A stretch of DNA of 64,000 bases from Echinicola arenosa (lineage in GTDB: Bacteria > Bacteroidota > Bacteroidia > Cytophagales > Cyclobacteriaceae): positions 186,001-250,000 of the forward strand of contig NZ_JACYTQ010000005.1 of NCBI RefSeq assembly GCF_014841125.1. Direction: 5' to 3'. A model generated the notes under the pieces. That model saw only the letters and a list, made by a program, of their open reading frames with translations, searched no databases and was not told where the DNA came from. The translations under genes and the position numbers were made by a program. Position 1 is the first letter of the stretch, and every line of letters begins with the position of its first letter. Shown here one piece after another: positions 45,418 to 54,035 of this stretch.

Positions 45418-45737
45418 TAAAGAAACGGCCGCTAGGTGTAGTCTGTGACTACGCCTTCCTATCCTTGGAATTTGCAATTCCACTATACAAAAACTATTTC
45501 AACAAAAGTTTTGAATCAGAAGAGGGGTAAGAAAACTCCTAATATTATGTTTTATTGCAAAGAATAATATTAAACTAACTGGGCTTGTAAGATTATCTTA
45601 TCAAATTCGAGGATAAACCCATACAAAGGTGTAGATGCAATTTCACCTCTAAATATTAATTATTACTCAAAGGAGGGGGCATTTATTTAAATGGAATTTG
45701 GTCATTACCTAAAAAGATTGATATATTGTAATATATC
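45418..45737 (+). repeat. Direct repeat copy 1 and palindrome before the TIGR04255 module
   Basis: 45436-45592 is a 157-base block repeated at 48416-48572 in the same orientation with about six mismatches (96 % by eye). Its first part has two hairpins: GTAGTC-TGT-GACTAC (45438-45452) and TGGAATT-TGC-AATTCCA (45466-45482). A perfect palindrome GATATATTGTAATATATC (45720-45737) abuts the ATG at 45738 and could be an operator or a start-codon hairpin. No gene is present. Confidence 0.8.
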
Positions 45738-46481
45738 ATGAATAAACTAGCCAATGCACCTCTTCAAGAGGTTATTTTTGAAGTTCGATGGGAATTGTCC
45801 CCTGACTCATCTGGTAAGCAAATGATAGATGCCGGATTTCCTTTTGCTTTGGGTAAATTTCAAGACTTTATTAAAGGAGAATTCCCCTTGAAAATTTCAA
45901 AAGTACCTACAGAAATACCATCTCAAATGATGGGCTACCAGACCATGTACCAATTCTGGAAAGGAAATAAAACATGGCCGGTTATTCAATTCGGCCCTGG
46001 CATTTTAACTGTAAACGATACGGAGAAAAACTATATTTGGGAAGACAATTATTACCCTTTAATCAAGGAAACTATTGGTTTTCTGTTGAAGGCTTATGAA
46101 CAAAAGATTAATTTTGTTGGCTGTACGCTGAGGTATGTGGATGTGGTAGAGGTAGAAAAATATGGTCATGAATCATGGGAAAGTTTTGTGAAAAAGCATA
46201 TCAATATAGCCTTTGAAAACAAGTTTAATACCAGAGGAGAATTGGAAAATTTCCGGTTTGATCAATCCTTTAAGGTAAACAATCTTGGCACCCTTAACGT
46301 TAACATGTCAAGTGGTCAAAACAATAAGAAGAAACCTTTATTCATATGGCAAACGGGACTCTCTAGAAGCGGAAGAACTGATTTTACTGAGTTAGTAGAA
46401 TGGCTGGAGAAAGCCCATACCTGTGCTTCAAATGTATTTAAAGAACTTTGCAAAAAAGATTTTTATGGAAGCTTTAGTTAA
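45738..46481 (+). CDS. TIGR04255-family protein, first gene of a three-gene module
   Basis: 247 residues, cytoplasmic. It begins LANAPLQEVIFEVRWELSPD, the signature start of TIGR04255, a sporadically distributed family of unknown function. Further family features are QFGPGILTVND, LRYVDVVE near residue 135 and a C-terminal WLEKAHTCASNVFKELC. The next gene starts inside its end (17-base overlap), so the module is translationally coupled. Patchy distribution and operon structure suggest a defence-like or conflict system; this is inference. Confidence 0.82.
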   Translation: MNKLANAPLQEVIFEVRWELSPDSSGKQMIDAGFPFALGKFQDFIKGEFPLKISKVPTEIPSQMMGYQTMYQFWKGNKTWPVIQFGPGILTVNDTEKNYIWEDNYYPLIKETIGFLLKAYEQKINFVGCTLRYVDVVEVEKYGHESWESFVKKHINIAFENKFNTRGELENFRFDQSFKVNNLGTLNVNMSSGQNNKKKPLFIWQTGLSRSGRTDFTELVEWLEKAHTCASNVFKELCKKDFYGSFS

Positions 46482-46935
46482 TGAACCTGTATCAACTTAT
46501 GGAACTACGCAGGGGTCTACCCTCTTCAGGCCATCTTTTTATTATGGTGAAGATTTGGCCACTGTGAGCACTGTATTTCCGAACACCCACTACTTGCCAG
46601 AGCTTGTTGTAAAAATGATGCACAAGCTATCAGAGGTGGGACAGATTAATGAAAATTGGGACAGCTATGGTGCTTCTAAACCCTCTGCAACTTCCATGCA
46701 GCTTGCAAAGGATTTTTTATTAGATTCTGCCCACTGGCAATTGCCTTTTTATTTTCTAGCACCGGGAGTAAATGGGGAAATTTTAATAGAATTCAACCAG
46801 AATAATAAAGCTGTAGAATTGTATTTTAATGACGATGGAAATTCCGAACTATTATTTTATACAAATGATGAATGTTCTCTAGAAGGAGATTTGGAACATC
46901 ATTATGAAGCATTAATTGATTTTTTTAATGAGTGA
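46465..46935 (+). CDS. Hypothetical protein with NENWDSYGA motif, second gene of the module
   Basis: 156 residues from the ATG at 46465. An earlier ATG at 46423 would overlap the TIGR04255 gene by 59 bases and is less likely. The core motif INENWDSYGASKPS is followed by helix and strands (SMQLAKDFLLDS; PFYFLAPGVNGEILIEFN) and an acidic C-terminus with a YxNDDGxxE-type strand. No enzyme motif was recognised. It is embedded between two overlapping genes, so it should act in one complex or pathway with them. Confidence 0.72.
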   Translation: MEALVNEPVSTYGTTQGSTLFRPSFYYGEDLATVSTVFPNTHYLPELVVKMMHKLSEVGQINENWDSYGASKPSATSMQLAKDFLLDSAHWQLPFYFLAPGVNGEILIEFNQNNKAVELYFNDDGNSELLFYTNDECSLEGDLEHHYEALIDFFNE

Positions 46936-47311
46936 ATCTTATTCAGGAAAAGAAAACATATTAGAAGAAGACCGTTTGTTGAGAAGATTGGAGCATGCCC
47001 CACCTGATTTTATAATCAAACCAGACGGCACGCCTTCTTCTTCGTGTTTTTCCCTTAAAAGAGGAGAAGATGGTTTGTCTGTAGATATTGAACGCCTTAC
47101 CACTTATGAGAGAAGTATTCAGAATCCTCGTAGATTTCGACTTTTTGCCTTAAGGGCTGATTATACCAGCTCTTTGGGGCTTGAAAATGTGCATGATCCG
47201 GTAGATGGAAATAATGCCCACGCTTTAATAAAAGGGGACATCAAAAAAACAACTGCTAGAAAACTAGCGAAGAATGCAGTTAAAATAAATTATCCTCCAG
47301 AAGATGCATAA
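46928..47311 (+). CDS. Hypothetical protein with PDGTPSSSCF and GLSVDIE motifs, third gene of the module
   Basis: 127 residues from the ATG at 46928, which overlaps the preceding stop (ATGAGTGA); a frame from 46916 only adds four residues. A basic RLLRRLEHAPPDF start leads to PDGTPSSSCFSLKRGEDGLSVDIERL. It ends with VHDPVDGNNAHALIKG and TARKLAKNAVKI. I recall similar PDGT-SS...GLSVD proteins as hypotheticals in other bacteria. It may be the effector or binding partner of the TIGR04255 module. No catalytic set is evident. Confidence 0.7.
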   Translation: MSESYSGKENILEEDRLLRRLEHAPPDFIIKPDGTPSSSCFSLKRGEDGLSVDIERLTTYERSIQNPRRFRLFALRADYTSSLGLENVHDPVDGNNAHALIKGDIKKTTARKLAKNAVKINYPPEDA

Positions 47312-47834
47312 TTGTAGATTAATTATAAAGCTCTTCTAGACGTTGGTTATTTCGCACTAACCTTACCACCAAGAAAAATCATTCAAAATAGTAATTTAGC
47401 GATTATAATGTGATCAGCAAGGCCTTGATAGGTACCCGACGTAGAATTAGCTTACCGACTTAGTATCCGGTCGTAGCTATTATGCAGGAATCTATGAATG
47501 GGAGGATGATTATTTTTAGTATATGCCAACACCACATTCGTGCTAGCCCCACTACCCAACTCTCATAAATGGCGGAAAAATAGAGGCTTCAAAATAAAGT
47601 TTTTCATTGGAAAAAAAGTACAATAATAGGCCAAAAGAAGATGGTTATTTATTCAGACCTATCTTGACCACTTGTTCCAGAAATGTTAATCAATCTGAAT
47701 TCAAGGACTAGTCCCCGACTGGGTGGAGTATGCCACTCCACCCTACTATTCTGGGAATTTGTAATTCCAGTAACCAATAACTTTATCCATGGAGGTCCAA
47801 CTTATAACGAGTGGCAGAACTTAAATGACATAGC
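47312..47834 (+). repeat. Intergenic region with a divergent two-hairpin repeat
   Basis: No gene supported. At 47721-47768 lies a structural relative of the 45438 repeat: hairpin 1 is GGGTGGAGT-ATGCC-ACTCCACCC and hairpin 2 GGAATT-TGT-AATTCC. The first stem has an entirely different sequence but stays paired, in the same order and with the same spacing to the GGAATT stem. Confidence 0.65.
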
Positions 47835-48378
47835 ATGACTCAGGAAGTAAAAATACCTTATAGCAAGTTGAAAATTGTTCTAGTTTTTGTCGGTTCACTT
47901 GGCTTCGTTGCCGTAGGAGTTATGACTTTGCTTGATGAAAAAGGACTAACCTCCTTAATGTATAGTAGTGAAACCCTGAATAAAACAATCGGGGTTCTGT
48001 CAATTCTTTTCTTTGGAACTATTGCCGTGACAGTTCCGTGGAAGTTACTTTCAAAAAATTCAGGTATAGAAATCAATGAACTCGGAATAATTGACCATTC
48101 CAACTTATCAAGTATTGGACTGATTGAGTGGGAAGATATCAAAGAAATTCAGACGCATTCTTTTAAAAAAAAAAAGTTGGCTGTTGATCTACACTTTCCA
48201 ACCACAGAAGTATGTAAACAAGGCTGAAAATGGATTTAAAAGGCGGCTATTGAAATCTAACATAAGAACTTACAAAACCCCTTTATCCATTACCTCAACC
48301 ATTTTAAGTGTAGAGTTTAAAGTATTGGAGAAGTTAGTGATAGATGCCTTTGAAGAGAAAAAAAAGCATTACTGTTGA
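47835..48378 (+). pseudogene. STM3941-family PH-like membrane protein gene, frameshifted at an A11 run
   Basis: The N-terminal part (47835-48227, 130 codons) has two membrane helices (IVLVFVGSLGFVAVGVMTLL; VLSILFFGTIAVTVPW) and a PH-like start (GIEINELGIIDHSN, GLIEWEDIKEI). The rest of the family domain continues in the next frame to 48378 (SWLLIYTFQPQKYVNKAE, RTYKTPLSITSTIL). The switch lies at an 11-base A run (48165-48175); with ten As one frame of about 180 residues runs through. It is either a real frameshift, a sequencing indel or transcriptional slippage that makes both forms. Confidence 0.75.
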
Positions 48379-48760
48379 ATAAATAAACAGTAATCTCATC
48401 CCTCCCCCCCAACTGGGTGTAGTCTGTGACTACGCCTTCCTATACTTGAAATTTGCAATTCCACTATAAAAAAACTATTTCAACCAAAGTTTTGAATCAG
48501 AAGAGGGGTAAGAAAACTCCTAATATTATGTTCTATTGCAAAGAATAATATTAAACTAAATGGGCTTGTAAGGACTAGTCTAACTTAAACTGTTATTTGA
48601 AAAACTGGCTTTTTTTGACGATTTTAAAAGTAGAATAAGTATCCTAAGATAGGAAAAGATGATTAGGCATTTGAACCTAAGGTCTATTGTATTTTTGAAT
48701 GGGGGTGATTTTTAGGAATAAAAATAAAAGTTTGACTGTTTTACTTAAACTATCGGTACC
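48379..48760 (+). repeat. Direct repeat copy 2 and gap
   Basis: 48416-48572 repeats 45436-45592 in the same orientation. Its hairpin 1 (GTAGTCTGTGACTAC, 48419-48433) is intact and hairpin 2 has one mismatch. A C7 run precedes it. The remaining 190 bases to the next start show no gene. Confidence 0.8.
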
Positions 48761-49426
48761 ATGATAAATAGAGAATATTTTTCGATATATGAAATTAGCG
48801 AAGCATCACTTTTGGATTTTTTTCTGGAGATATTGGAAGCCAGAAAAGTAACTTCCTTGGGGCAGGAAGAAATGGAAAATCCCAGTAGTTTCACCTATCA
48901 GCTGGTACACCTGGCTTGGATGCTGCACAGTGGAAAGCTCCGGCTAGACAGTAGCAATACAATATGGGAGGTACGCCCCAATACCGGAGAAGAGCTACCT
49001 TTTGGAGGATATCAAAAGCTGATCAAGGAAACGGCTTACCCGTCTTTGTTTGAGCTGATATGGCATTTGAAGCTCTGTTGGTTCGACACCTCCCTGATGT
49101 TTGGCTTCAGTTTTGATCTGGATGCCAGTTGGTATCATAAACGGCTTTTTCCTTTTGGGTCTGTGTACCAGCATACCCGGGATCGGACCCTGATCAGTAA
49201 GGAGAAGGATGAGTATTGGCTGATCAGGCATCATGCGAGCGGATATATGAACAAAAAGGTAAGCTATATCCAAGATGATAAAGTACAGTATTTCCACCCC
49301 AAGTCAAAGGAACTCCGGGCCCTCAGGAAAGGAAAACCAGTTAGAAGAAGAAAGACCTGCAGACCTGATGATCTGGAAGATTATGATCTGTTCAGTACGG
49401 CGTTTAAACGGTTGAAGATGAATTGA
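48761..49426 (+). CDS. Hypothetical cytoplasmic protein
   Basis: 221 residues, no signal peptide or membrane segment. It is rich in aromatics (SFTYQLVHLAWMLHSGKL; ELIWHLKLCWFDTSLMFGF; DASWYHKRLFPFGSVYQH) and ends with a basic stretch GKPVRRRKTCRPDDLEDYDLF. The family was not recognised. It stands alone on the plus strand at the edge of the accessory island, with repeats on both sides. Good codon structure and a start preceded by an AT-rich promoter-like region support it being real. Confidence 0.65.
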   Translation: MINREYFSIYEISEASLLDFFLEILEARKVTSLGQEEMENPSSFTYQLVHLAWMLHSGKLRLDSSNTIWEVRPNTGEELPFGGYQKLIKETAYPSLFELIWHLKLCWFDTSLMFGFSFDLDASWYHKRLFPFGSVYQHTRDRTLISKEKDEYWLIRHHASGYMNKKVSYIQDDKVQYFHPKSKELRALRKGKPVRRRKTCRPDDLEDYDLFSTAFKRLKMN

Positions 49427-49905
49427 GGAGTGGGATTTTTTAGCTTTTAGACGTTGGAATTAAGAAATAAAGTTGGATTAAGTACCTGGTTATCTCAGAG
49501 TTCTTATTTCGTTTCGAAAAAACAATTTCCGATGTCTCCACTATGTATAGTCTGTGACTACCCTTTACTATCCTTGGAATTTGAAATTCCAGTTTATGGT
49601 TTGGTAAATTTTAACCCTATTATTGCACTTGGAAAGTGGCCCAATGATTCCCGGAATCCGAGGCCCAGCACCGCCGGAATAGACAAATGGCACAGTTTGA
49701 CCGAAAAGGGTGGCACAATTCAAACCGTTATATCCAGATGATTGGTGATCACCCAAAATAGAATGCCAAGCATAGAAATAAACCTACTCGCCCCCTTTCC
49801 AGAAACCGCTCCCTGATGTCCAAAGATTGCAATTACCTATTTGAAAGATTCGAGGAAGTGTTTGGGATGTTTTTTTAGGGGAGTAATATAAAAGAAAGCA
49901 GCACA
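49427..49905. repeat. Intergenic region with a third two-hairpin copy and IS21-like end repeats
   Basis: 49548-49591 has TAGTC-TGT-GACTA and TGGAATT-TGA-AATTCCA hairpins like 45438-45482. Downstream, three degenerate repeats begin TGGCCCAATGATTCC (49637), TGGCACAGTTTGACC (49688) and TGGCACAATTCAAACC (49711). This resembles the multiple terminal repeats of IS21-type elements, with no transposase nearby. An open frame at 49454-49741 runs through these repeats and is not considered a gene. Confidence 0.5.
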
Positions 49906-49938
49906 AAAAAAGCCATCCCAAATAAATGAGATGGCTTT
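49906..49938 (-). terminator. Terminator at the end of the minus-strand EPS operon
   Basis: AAAGCCATC / GATGGCTTT arms with a 12-base loop, and T7 on the minus strand, 36 bases beyond the stop of the beta-helix gene at 49974. Confidence 0.85.
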
Positions 49939-49973
49939 AAATGAACTACTTGAATTCAATACTTAACGTCCTT

Positions 49974-52016
49974 TTAGTTGGTCTTCCATTTATTGGAAGA
50001 GTCAACACCGATATTTCTGGTATCAATTGTTTTAAAACCAATTTTATTTAATAACCTCTTATTATTAATCTTCAAAAACTTTTCTTCATTGTACGATACC
50101 TTTATATACTCAACCAGTGAATTTGTATCCCTACCTTTGCTTTTCCAGTTTTCAAAATCATCATCACCAAATAACAGATTACTTTCTATTGTGTCCCAAT
50201 ATAAATTATTGTCAGATTTGATTTTAGCTTTACTCCAGTTCCCCTCAAAAAAATCTACTCCATTAGAATAGATAATATTACTTTTAAAAGTCAACGAATT
50301 ATGAGGCTCAATTCTGGTGATTTTTAGTTGATACTTTTTATTCAAGGCAAAAATATTATTTTCCACTATATTTTCTTTACCATAATGTTGGTGAAAACCT
50401 GCAAAGCAATTATAAACAATATTATTTTTGAATGTTATATATGAAGAGCCTTCATCTGCATATAGTCCCCAGCCTCCATACTCTCTTGACTCCACATCAT
50501 GAATAACATTATTAGATATTACTGTACCTTCTGAAGTCCCTAAAGTATAGACTCCTCCCAAATCACTTAAATACTTTCCGTTAATATTATGGATGTAGTT
50601 TCCTATTACCTTATTTCCTCTCGCTTTACTATCCTTATAGCCCCATACCCATCCAACTGAAATTCCAGTGTACTTCAAATTGGATATCTCATTCTTCTGT
50701 ATGATGTTATCACTTGAATGAAAAATTGATATACCTGTTGCACTGGGAAATAATTCACCAACATTTCTGATAATGTTGTTTGAAATAATGTTTTTATTTG
50801 ATATAATGTTACCAGGATCATTAGTATTTGTAACCGAAATATTTCCTATCTTAACTGCGGTAGCCCCTATGTTCTCAAACAAACAATTTTTAACTTCACT
50901 TTTTACAACTGAAGTTCTGAACCATAGCGCACCTAATGAAAGTTTTGAGAATAAACACCTATTAAATAATATGTTTTCTGCACAATCAACTGTAACTACA
51001 GCATCAATATTTGCTGCAGCTTGAAACGGATCATTTCCAGTATCAGGCATCTTATACCCAGTCATTTTAAATTCAATTCCCTCAAAAGTAATATTTTGTA
51101 CCAATCTCTTAGATTTACAATCTCCTTTTATATAGATTAGTTTATCAGTTGTCGGAATGTAAAACTTACTTCCACCATTCAAATCTTCCTTCCTCGGAAT
51201 ATAATATAAAACATTATCCTGAGATAGAAACCATTCCCCCGGTGAATCCAATGCGCTAAAAAAATTCTCAACATAAAATCGACTATGATCATCAAATTTA
51301 TTCCAAGGTTTCATACCCTTTCCTTGAAATAAAAGCTCACCGGATTCAATCTTTCCTTCGGTTAAATATCTCTTCGTATTATCCCATTTATGGAATAATA
51401 CTATTAAAGGAGGTTCATGTGCTTTAATACTATCCTTTTCTGAAAACAAAGATTCATCATGAAATATCGAGATATTAGCACTTAAAGGAATTCGGCTATT
51501 CCCTTGATTTATAACTTTTTGAACGACCTTATCTACCCTATATAGCTCGTCCCCATTTGGAGACTTTGCTCTATAAACGTTACCATTATTAACAAAAAGC
51601 TGCTCAAAATACGAAGGCTCTCCGCTGGAAGCCGCTATATGCGTCTGCCATAGTTTCATGTCCTTCTTTTCAAAAAACAATTCTCGAGCCCCAACAAATT
51701 CTACTTTCTCGTTTTCATAATTTGAGAACAAAACTTTATGTTCGTCCCCGGAATCACGGATATCAAATTCAACTGACCTTCTAAAAATATAGATACCTTC
51801 TCTAAAGTAAACTGCAATATCTTCATTTACCTCACCTTTATTCCTTAAAAATCTAATAGCATTTCGTGCTCCTTCTAACGATTTAAATGGTTTTTCGAAT
51901 GAACCAGTATTTTTATCATCACCATTGACAGATACGTAAAAATCCTTCCCAAATATAATTTTGGAATTCGCCACACACAGCAATAAAGCTATTACTATTT
52001 TTATGTTCAATTTCAA
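49974..52016 (-). CDS. Secreted right-handed parallel beta-helix glycan-active protein (GH141-like N-terminus)
   Basis: 680 residues, signal peptide ending SKIIFGKDF. It starts FYVSVNGDDKNTGSFEKPF and SLEGARNAIRFLRNKG with VYFREGIYIFRRSVEF, the pattern of beta-helix glycosidases and lyases including GH141 relatives. EQLFVNNGNVYRAKSPN follows, then many NxI rungs (NNIIRNVGEL, GNYIHNINGKYL, NNVIHDVESREYGGWG). It is the last gene of the AT-rich EPS operon and probably cuts or modifies the secreted polymer. Catalytic residues were not assigned, so the family number is a guess. Confidence 0.75.
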   Translation of the reverse strand: MKLNIKIVIALLLCVANSKIIFGKDFYVSVNGDDKNTGSFEKPFKSLEGARNAIRFLRNKGEVNEDIAVYFREGIYIFRRSVEFDIRDSGDEHKVLFSNYENEKVEFVGARELFFEKKDMKLWQTHIAASSGEPSYFEQLFVNNGNVYRAKSPNGDELYRVDKVVQKVINQGNSRIPLSANISIFHDESLFSEKDSIKAHEPPLIVLFHKWDNTKRYLTEGKIESGELLFQGKGMKPWNKFDDHSRFYVENFFSALDSPGEWFLSQDNVLYYIPRKEDLNGGSKFYIPTTDKLIYIKGDCKSKRLVQNITFEGIEFKMTGYKMPDTGNDPFQAAANIDAVVTVDCAENILFNRCLFSKLSLGALWFRTSVVKSEVKNCLFENIGATAVKIGNISVTNTNDPGNIISNKNIISNNIIRNVGELFPSATGISIFHSSDNIIQKNEISNLKYTGISVGWVWGYKDSKARGNKVIGNYIHNINGKYLSDLGGVYTLGTSEGTVISNNVIHDVESREYGGWGLYADEGSSYITFKNNIVYNCFAGFHQHYGKENIVENNIFALNKKYQLKITRIEPHNSLTFKSNIIYSNGVDFFEGNWSKAKIKSDNNLYWDTIESNLLFGDDDFENWKSKGRDTNSLVEYIKVSYNEEKFLKINNKRLLNKIGFKTIDTRNIGVDSSNKWKTN

Positions 52017-52032
52017 GCAAATGATTTTTTTA

Positions 52033-52812
52033 TTAGTTCTTCTTACCTGAATACATTTTTTTTACTTGAGGAAAAAAACTAAACACCTTAGTAAGGTATC
52101 TTGAATATAAGAATAAATAATTTGACCTTACTCCATTTTCACGCAAAGCTATTAAACTCTCTTTATTTATGACTATTTTACTGTCGAGAGAAGCTGTGCT
52201 CACTCCACCCGTCCTCATTTTAATAATAGACATGGGTATGTAGTGATATGAAAGTTTATTAATTAACAAAAACCGGGTTAATAATTCAAAATCAGCAGCT
52301 ATTTTATAGTAAGTTTTATAATAATCATATTTTTCAAAATTCTTCCTAAAAGTAAAAAAAGTAGGGTGTGCCGGCATGTAGCCAAACCTAAACTTCCATG
52401 GTGCGAAATTTCTACTTGAATAATACCTAATTGTTTTATTTAGATTACTAGGGCGTACAAACTCTACGTCCGCAAATACACATTCAACTTCATGCCCCTT
52501 AAAAGCATCGACTATAGCAGATATAGACTGAGAAGAGGAATAGAAGTCGTCAGAATTGATTATTCCAACTATATCCCCAGTTGCCATCTTGATTCCCTTA
52601 TTCATGGCATCATACAACCCCTTATCTCTCTCAGAAATCCACTTAGAAACAGTACAGTTATTTTTCTTTATTATCTCAACAGTTCCATCATTAGACTTAC
52701 CGTCTACTATTATGTATTCAATATTGGGATAAGTCTGGTTTCCAACGCTATCTATAGTATCCTGCAAAGTTTTAGCAGAATTGTATGAAACTGTTATTAT
52801 ACTTACTTTCAC
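52033..52812 (-). CDS. Glycosyltransferase family 2 (GT-A)
   Basis: 259 residues. Motifs: SIITVSYNSAKTL, IIVDGKSNDGTVEI, ISERDKGLYDAMNKGI and the metal-binding IINSDD, then FADVEFV and a GGVST segment near the end. This is the common short GT2 of EPS loci (WfgS-like; name only by resemblance). It transfers a sugar in the cytoplasm onto the lipid-linked repeat unit. The gene lies 17 bases after the GT4 gene upstream. Confidence 0.9.
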   Translation of the reverse strand: MKVSIITVSYNSAKTLQDTIDSVGNQTYPNIEYIIVDGKSNDGTVEIIKKNNCTVSKWISERDKGLYDAMNKGIKMATGDIVGIINSDDFYSSSQSISAIVDAFKGHEVECVFADVEFVRPSNLNKTIRYYSSRNFAPWKFRFGYMPAHPTFFTFRKNFEKYDYYKTYYKIAADFELLTRFLLINKLSYHYIPMSIIKMRTGGVSTASLDSKIVINKESLIALRENGVRSNYLFLYSRYLTKVFSFFPQVKKMYSGKKN

Positions 52813-52829
52813 CTAATGTAATAATTTAC

Positions 52830-54035
52830 TTATTTTCCTATTTTATCATTATTAGTATACATAAACTTTGGTTTATCACCACGACCATACAGATAATGAT
52901 AAACTTGTTTCATTTTTTCGGCCTGAAATTCCCAGTCATATTTTAATATTAGTTGATGAGCATTCTCACCCTTTTTCTCCAAACTTTCATTCTTTTCTCC
53001 TAGGGCCTCATCTAAACATCTATCAATATTTTTCTGCGATAGACCAACCCACCACCCTGCATCATAATCTAAAATCTCTTTCCAGGGAGTCCCCTTTGTA
53101 GTGATTACCGGTAATTTAGCTGCCATAGCCTCTGCGATAGCAATACCAAAATTTTCTGTGTGACTTGGCAGTACAAATAAATTGCTCGAATAAAATGCAT
53201 CCAATCTCTTTTCACCGTTTAGAATTCCTAAAAAATGAAATCTATTCGCCGCTTTTGCTCTTTCAATTAAGGACTCAATTTTTTTTAAATAGGGCTTATC
53301 ATACACAGGTCCTGCTATTAGTACTTGCCATTCCGGGTACTTATCCTTTATCTTCAAAAAACCCTTTATCAAAAATTCTATGCCTTTCTTCGGATGAACT
53401 CTTGACAAAAATAATATGTATTTCTTGCTAACTTCTAATCTTAACCTTTCTCTTGATACTCTATTATCCTTGGTGTTATTAAATTCGGACAACTCAACCC
53501 CGTTCGGCACCACAGCTATTGGAGATTTAATCCCCAAACTCCTAACCGCTTCAAGTTCTCCAATATCAGTAACATGTATACATGAACAATTATTGAGAAT
53601 ATTCTTTTGAAACAAATACCACGCAATTTTTTTCTGAAACGTGCCCTGATTTAACGACCATGGATATAATGATCCTCGCACAGCCACAACTAGACGAACA
53701 TTTTTACGCTTTCTAAATTTTTTATAGGCAACAAAAGGAATGTAATTCCACAAATTGTGAGTATGAAGTATTATTTCATCTCCAACTATATTTTCATTTA
53801 GATACTTAGTTAATAAGCTTGAAAATCTCAGTTTTAATGAAATGGTATGTTTGAATGATTTCCAGACTAAACTATTTTCGTTGATCACTTGATTGAACTC
53901 TTCATTATCAAATCTAACTGACAACATCTCATTCTCAACACCTAATTTTTGCAAATATTTAACCAAAAAGGGAACGGACTTTGCCGGTCCTCCATAACTG
54001 TCATCTAAATTTTCTACTAAGTGAATAATTTTCAT
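52830..54035 (-). CDS. Glycosyltransferase family 4 (GT-B)
   Basis: 401 residues. The N-terminus has HLVENLDDSYGGPAKSVPFL, and HTHNLWNYIPF near residue 90. The donor half has FLSRVHPKKGIEFLI, WQVLIAGPVYDKPYL, FHFLGILNGEKR, EX7E in ENFGIAIAE and PVITTKGTPWKEI. The last motif is shared with GT4 enzymes that make mannosyl- or fucosyl-containing polymers. It abuts the EpsG-like gene without a gap. Confidence 0.92.
   Translation of the reverse strand: MKIIHLVENLDDSYGGPAKSVPFLVKYLQKLGVENEMLSVRFDNEEFNQVINENSLVWKSFKHTISLKLRFSSLLTKYLNENIVGDEIILHTHNLWNYIPFVAYKKFRKRKNVRLVVAVRGSLYPWSLNQGTFQKKIAWYLFQKNILNNCSCIHVTDIGELEAVRSLGIKSPIAVVPNGVELSEFNNTKDNRVSRERLRLEVSKKYILFLSRVHPKKGIEFLIKGFLKIKDKYPEWQVLIAGPVYDKPYLKKIESLIERAKAANRFHFLGILNGEKRLDAFYSSNLFVLPSHTENFGIAIAEAMAAKLPVITTKGTPWKEILDYDAGWWVGLSQKNIDRCLDEALGEKNESLEKKGENAHQLILKYDWEFQAEKMKQVYHYLYGRGDKPKFMYTNNDKIGK

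Noticed and set aside
49454..49741. 95-codon open frame on the plus strand
   Set aside because: Translates through a two-hairpin repeat and IS-end-like repeats; no protein-like features.
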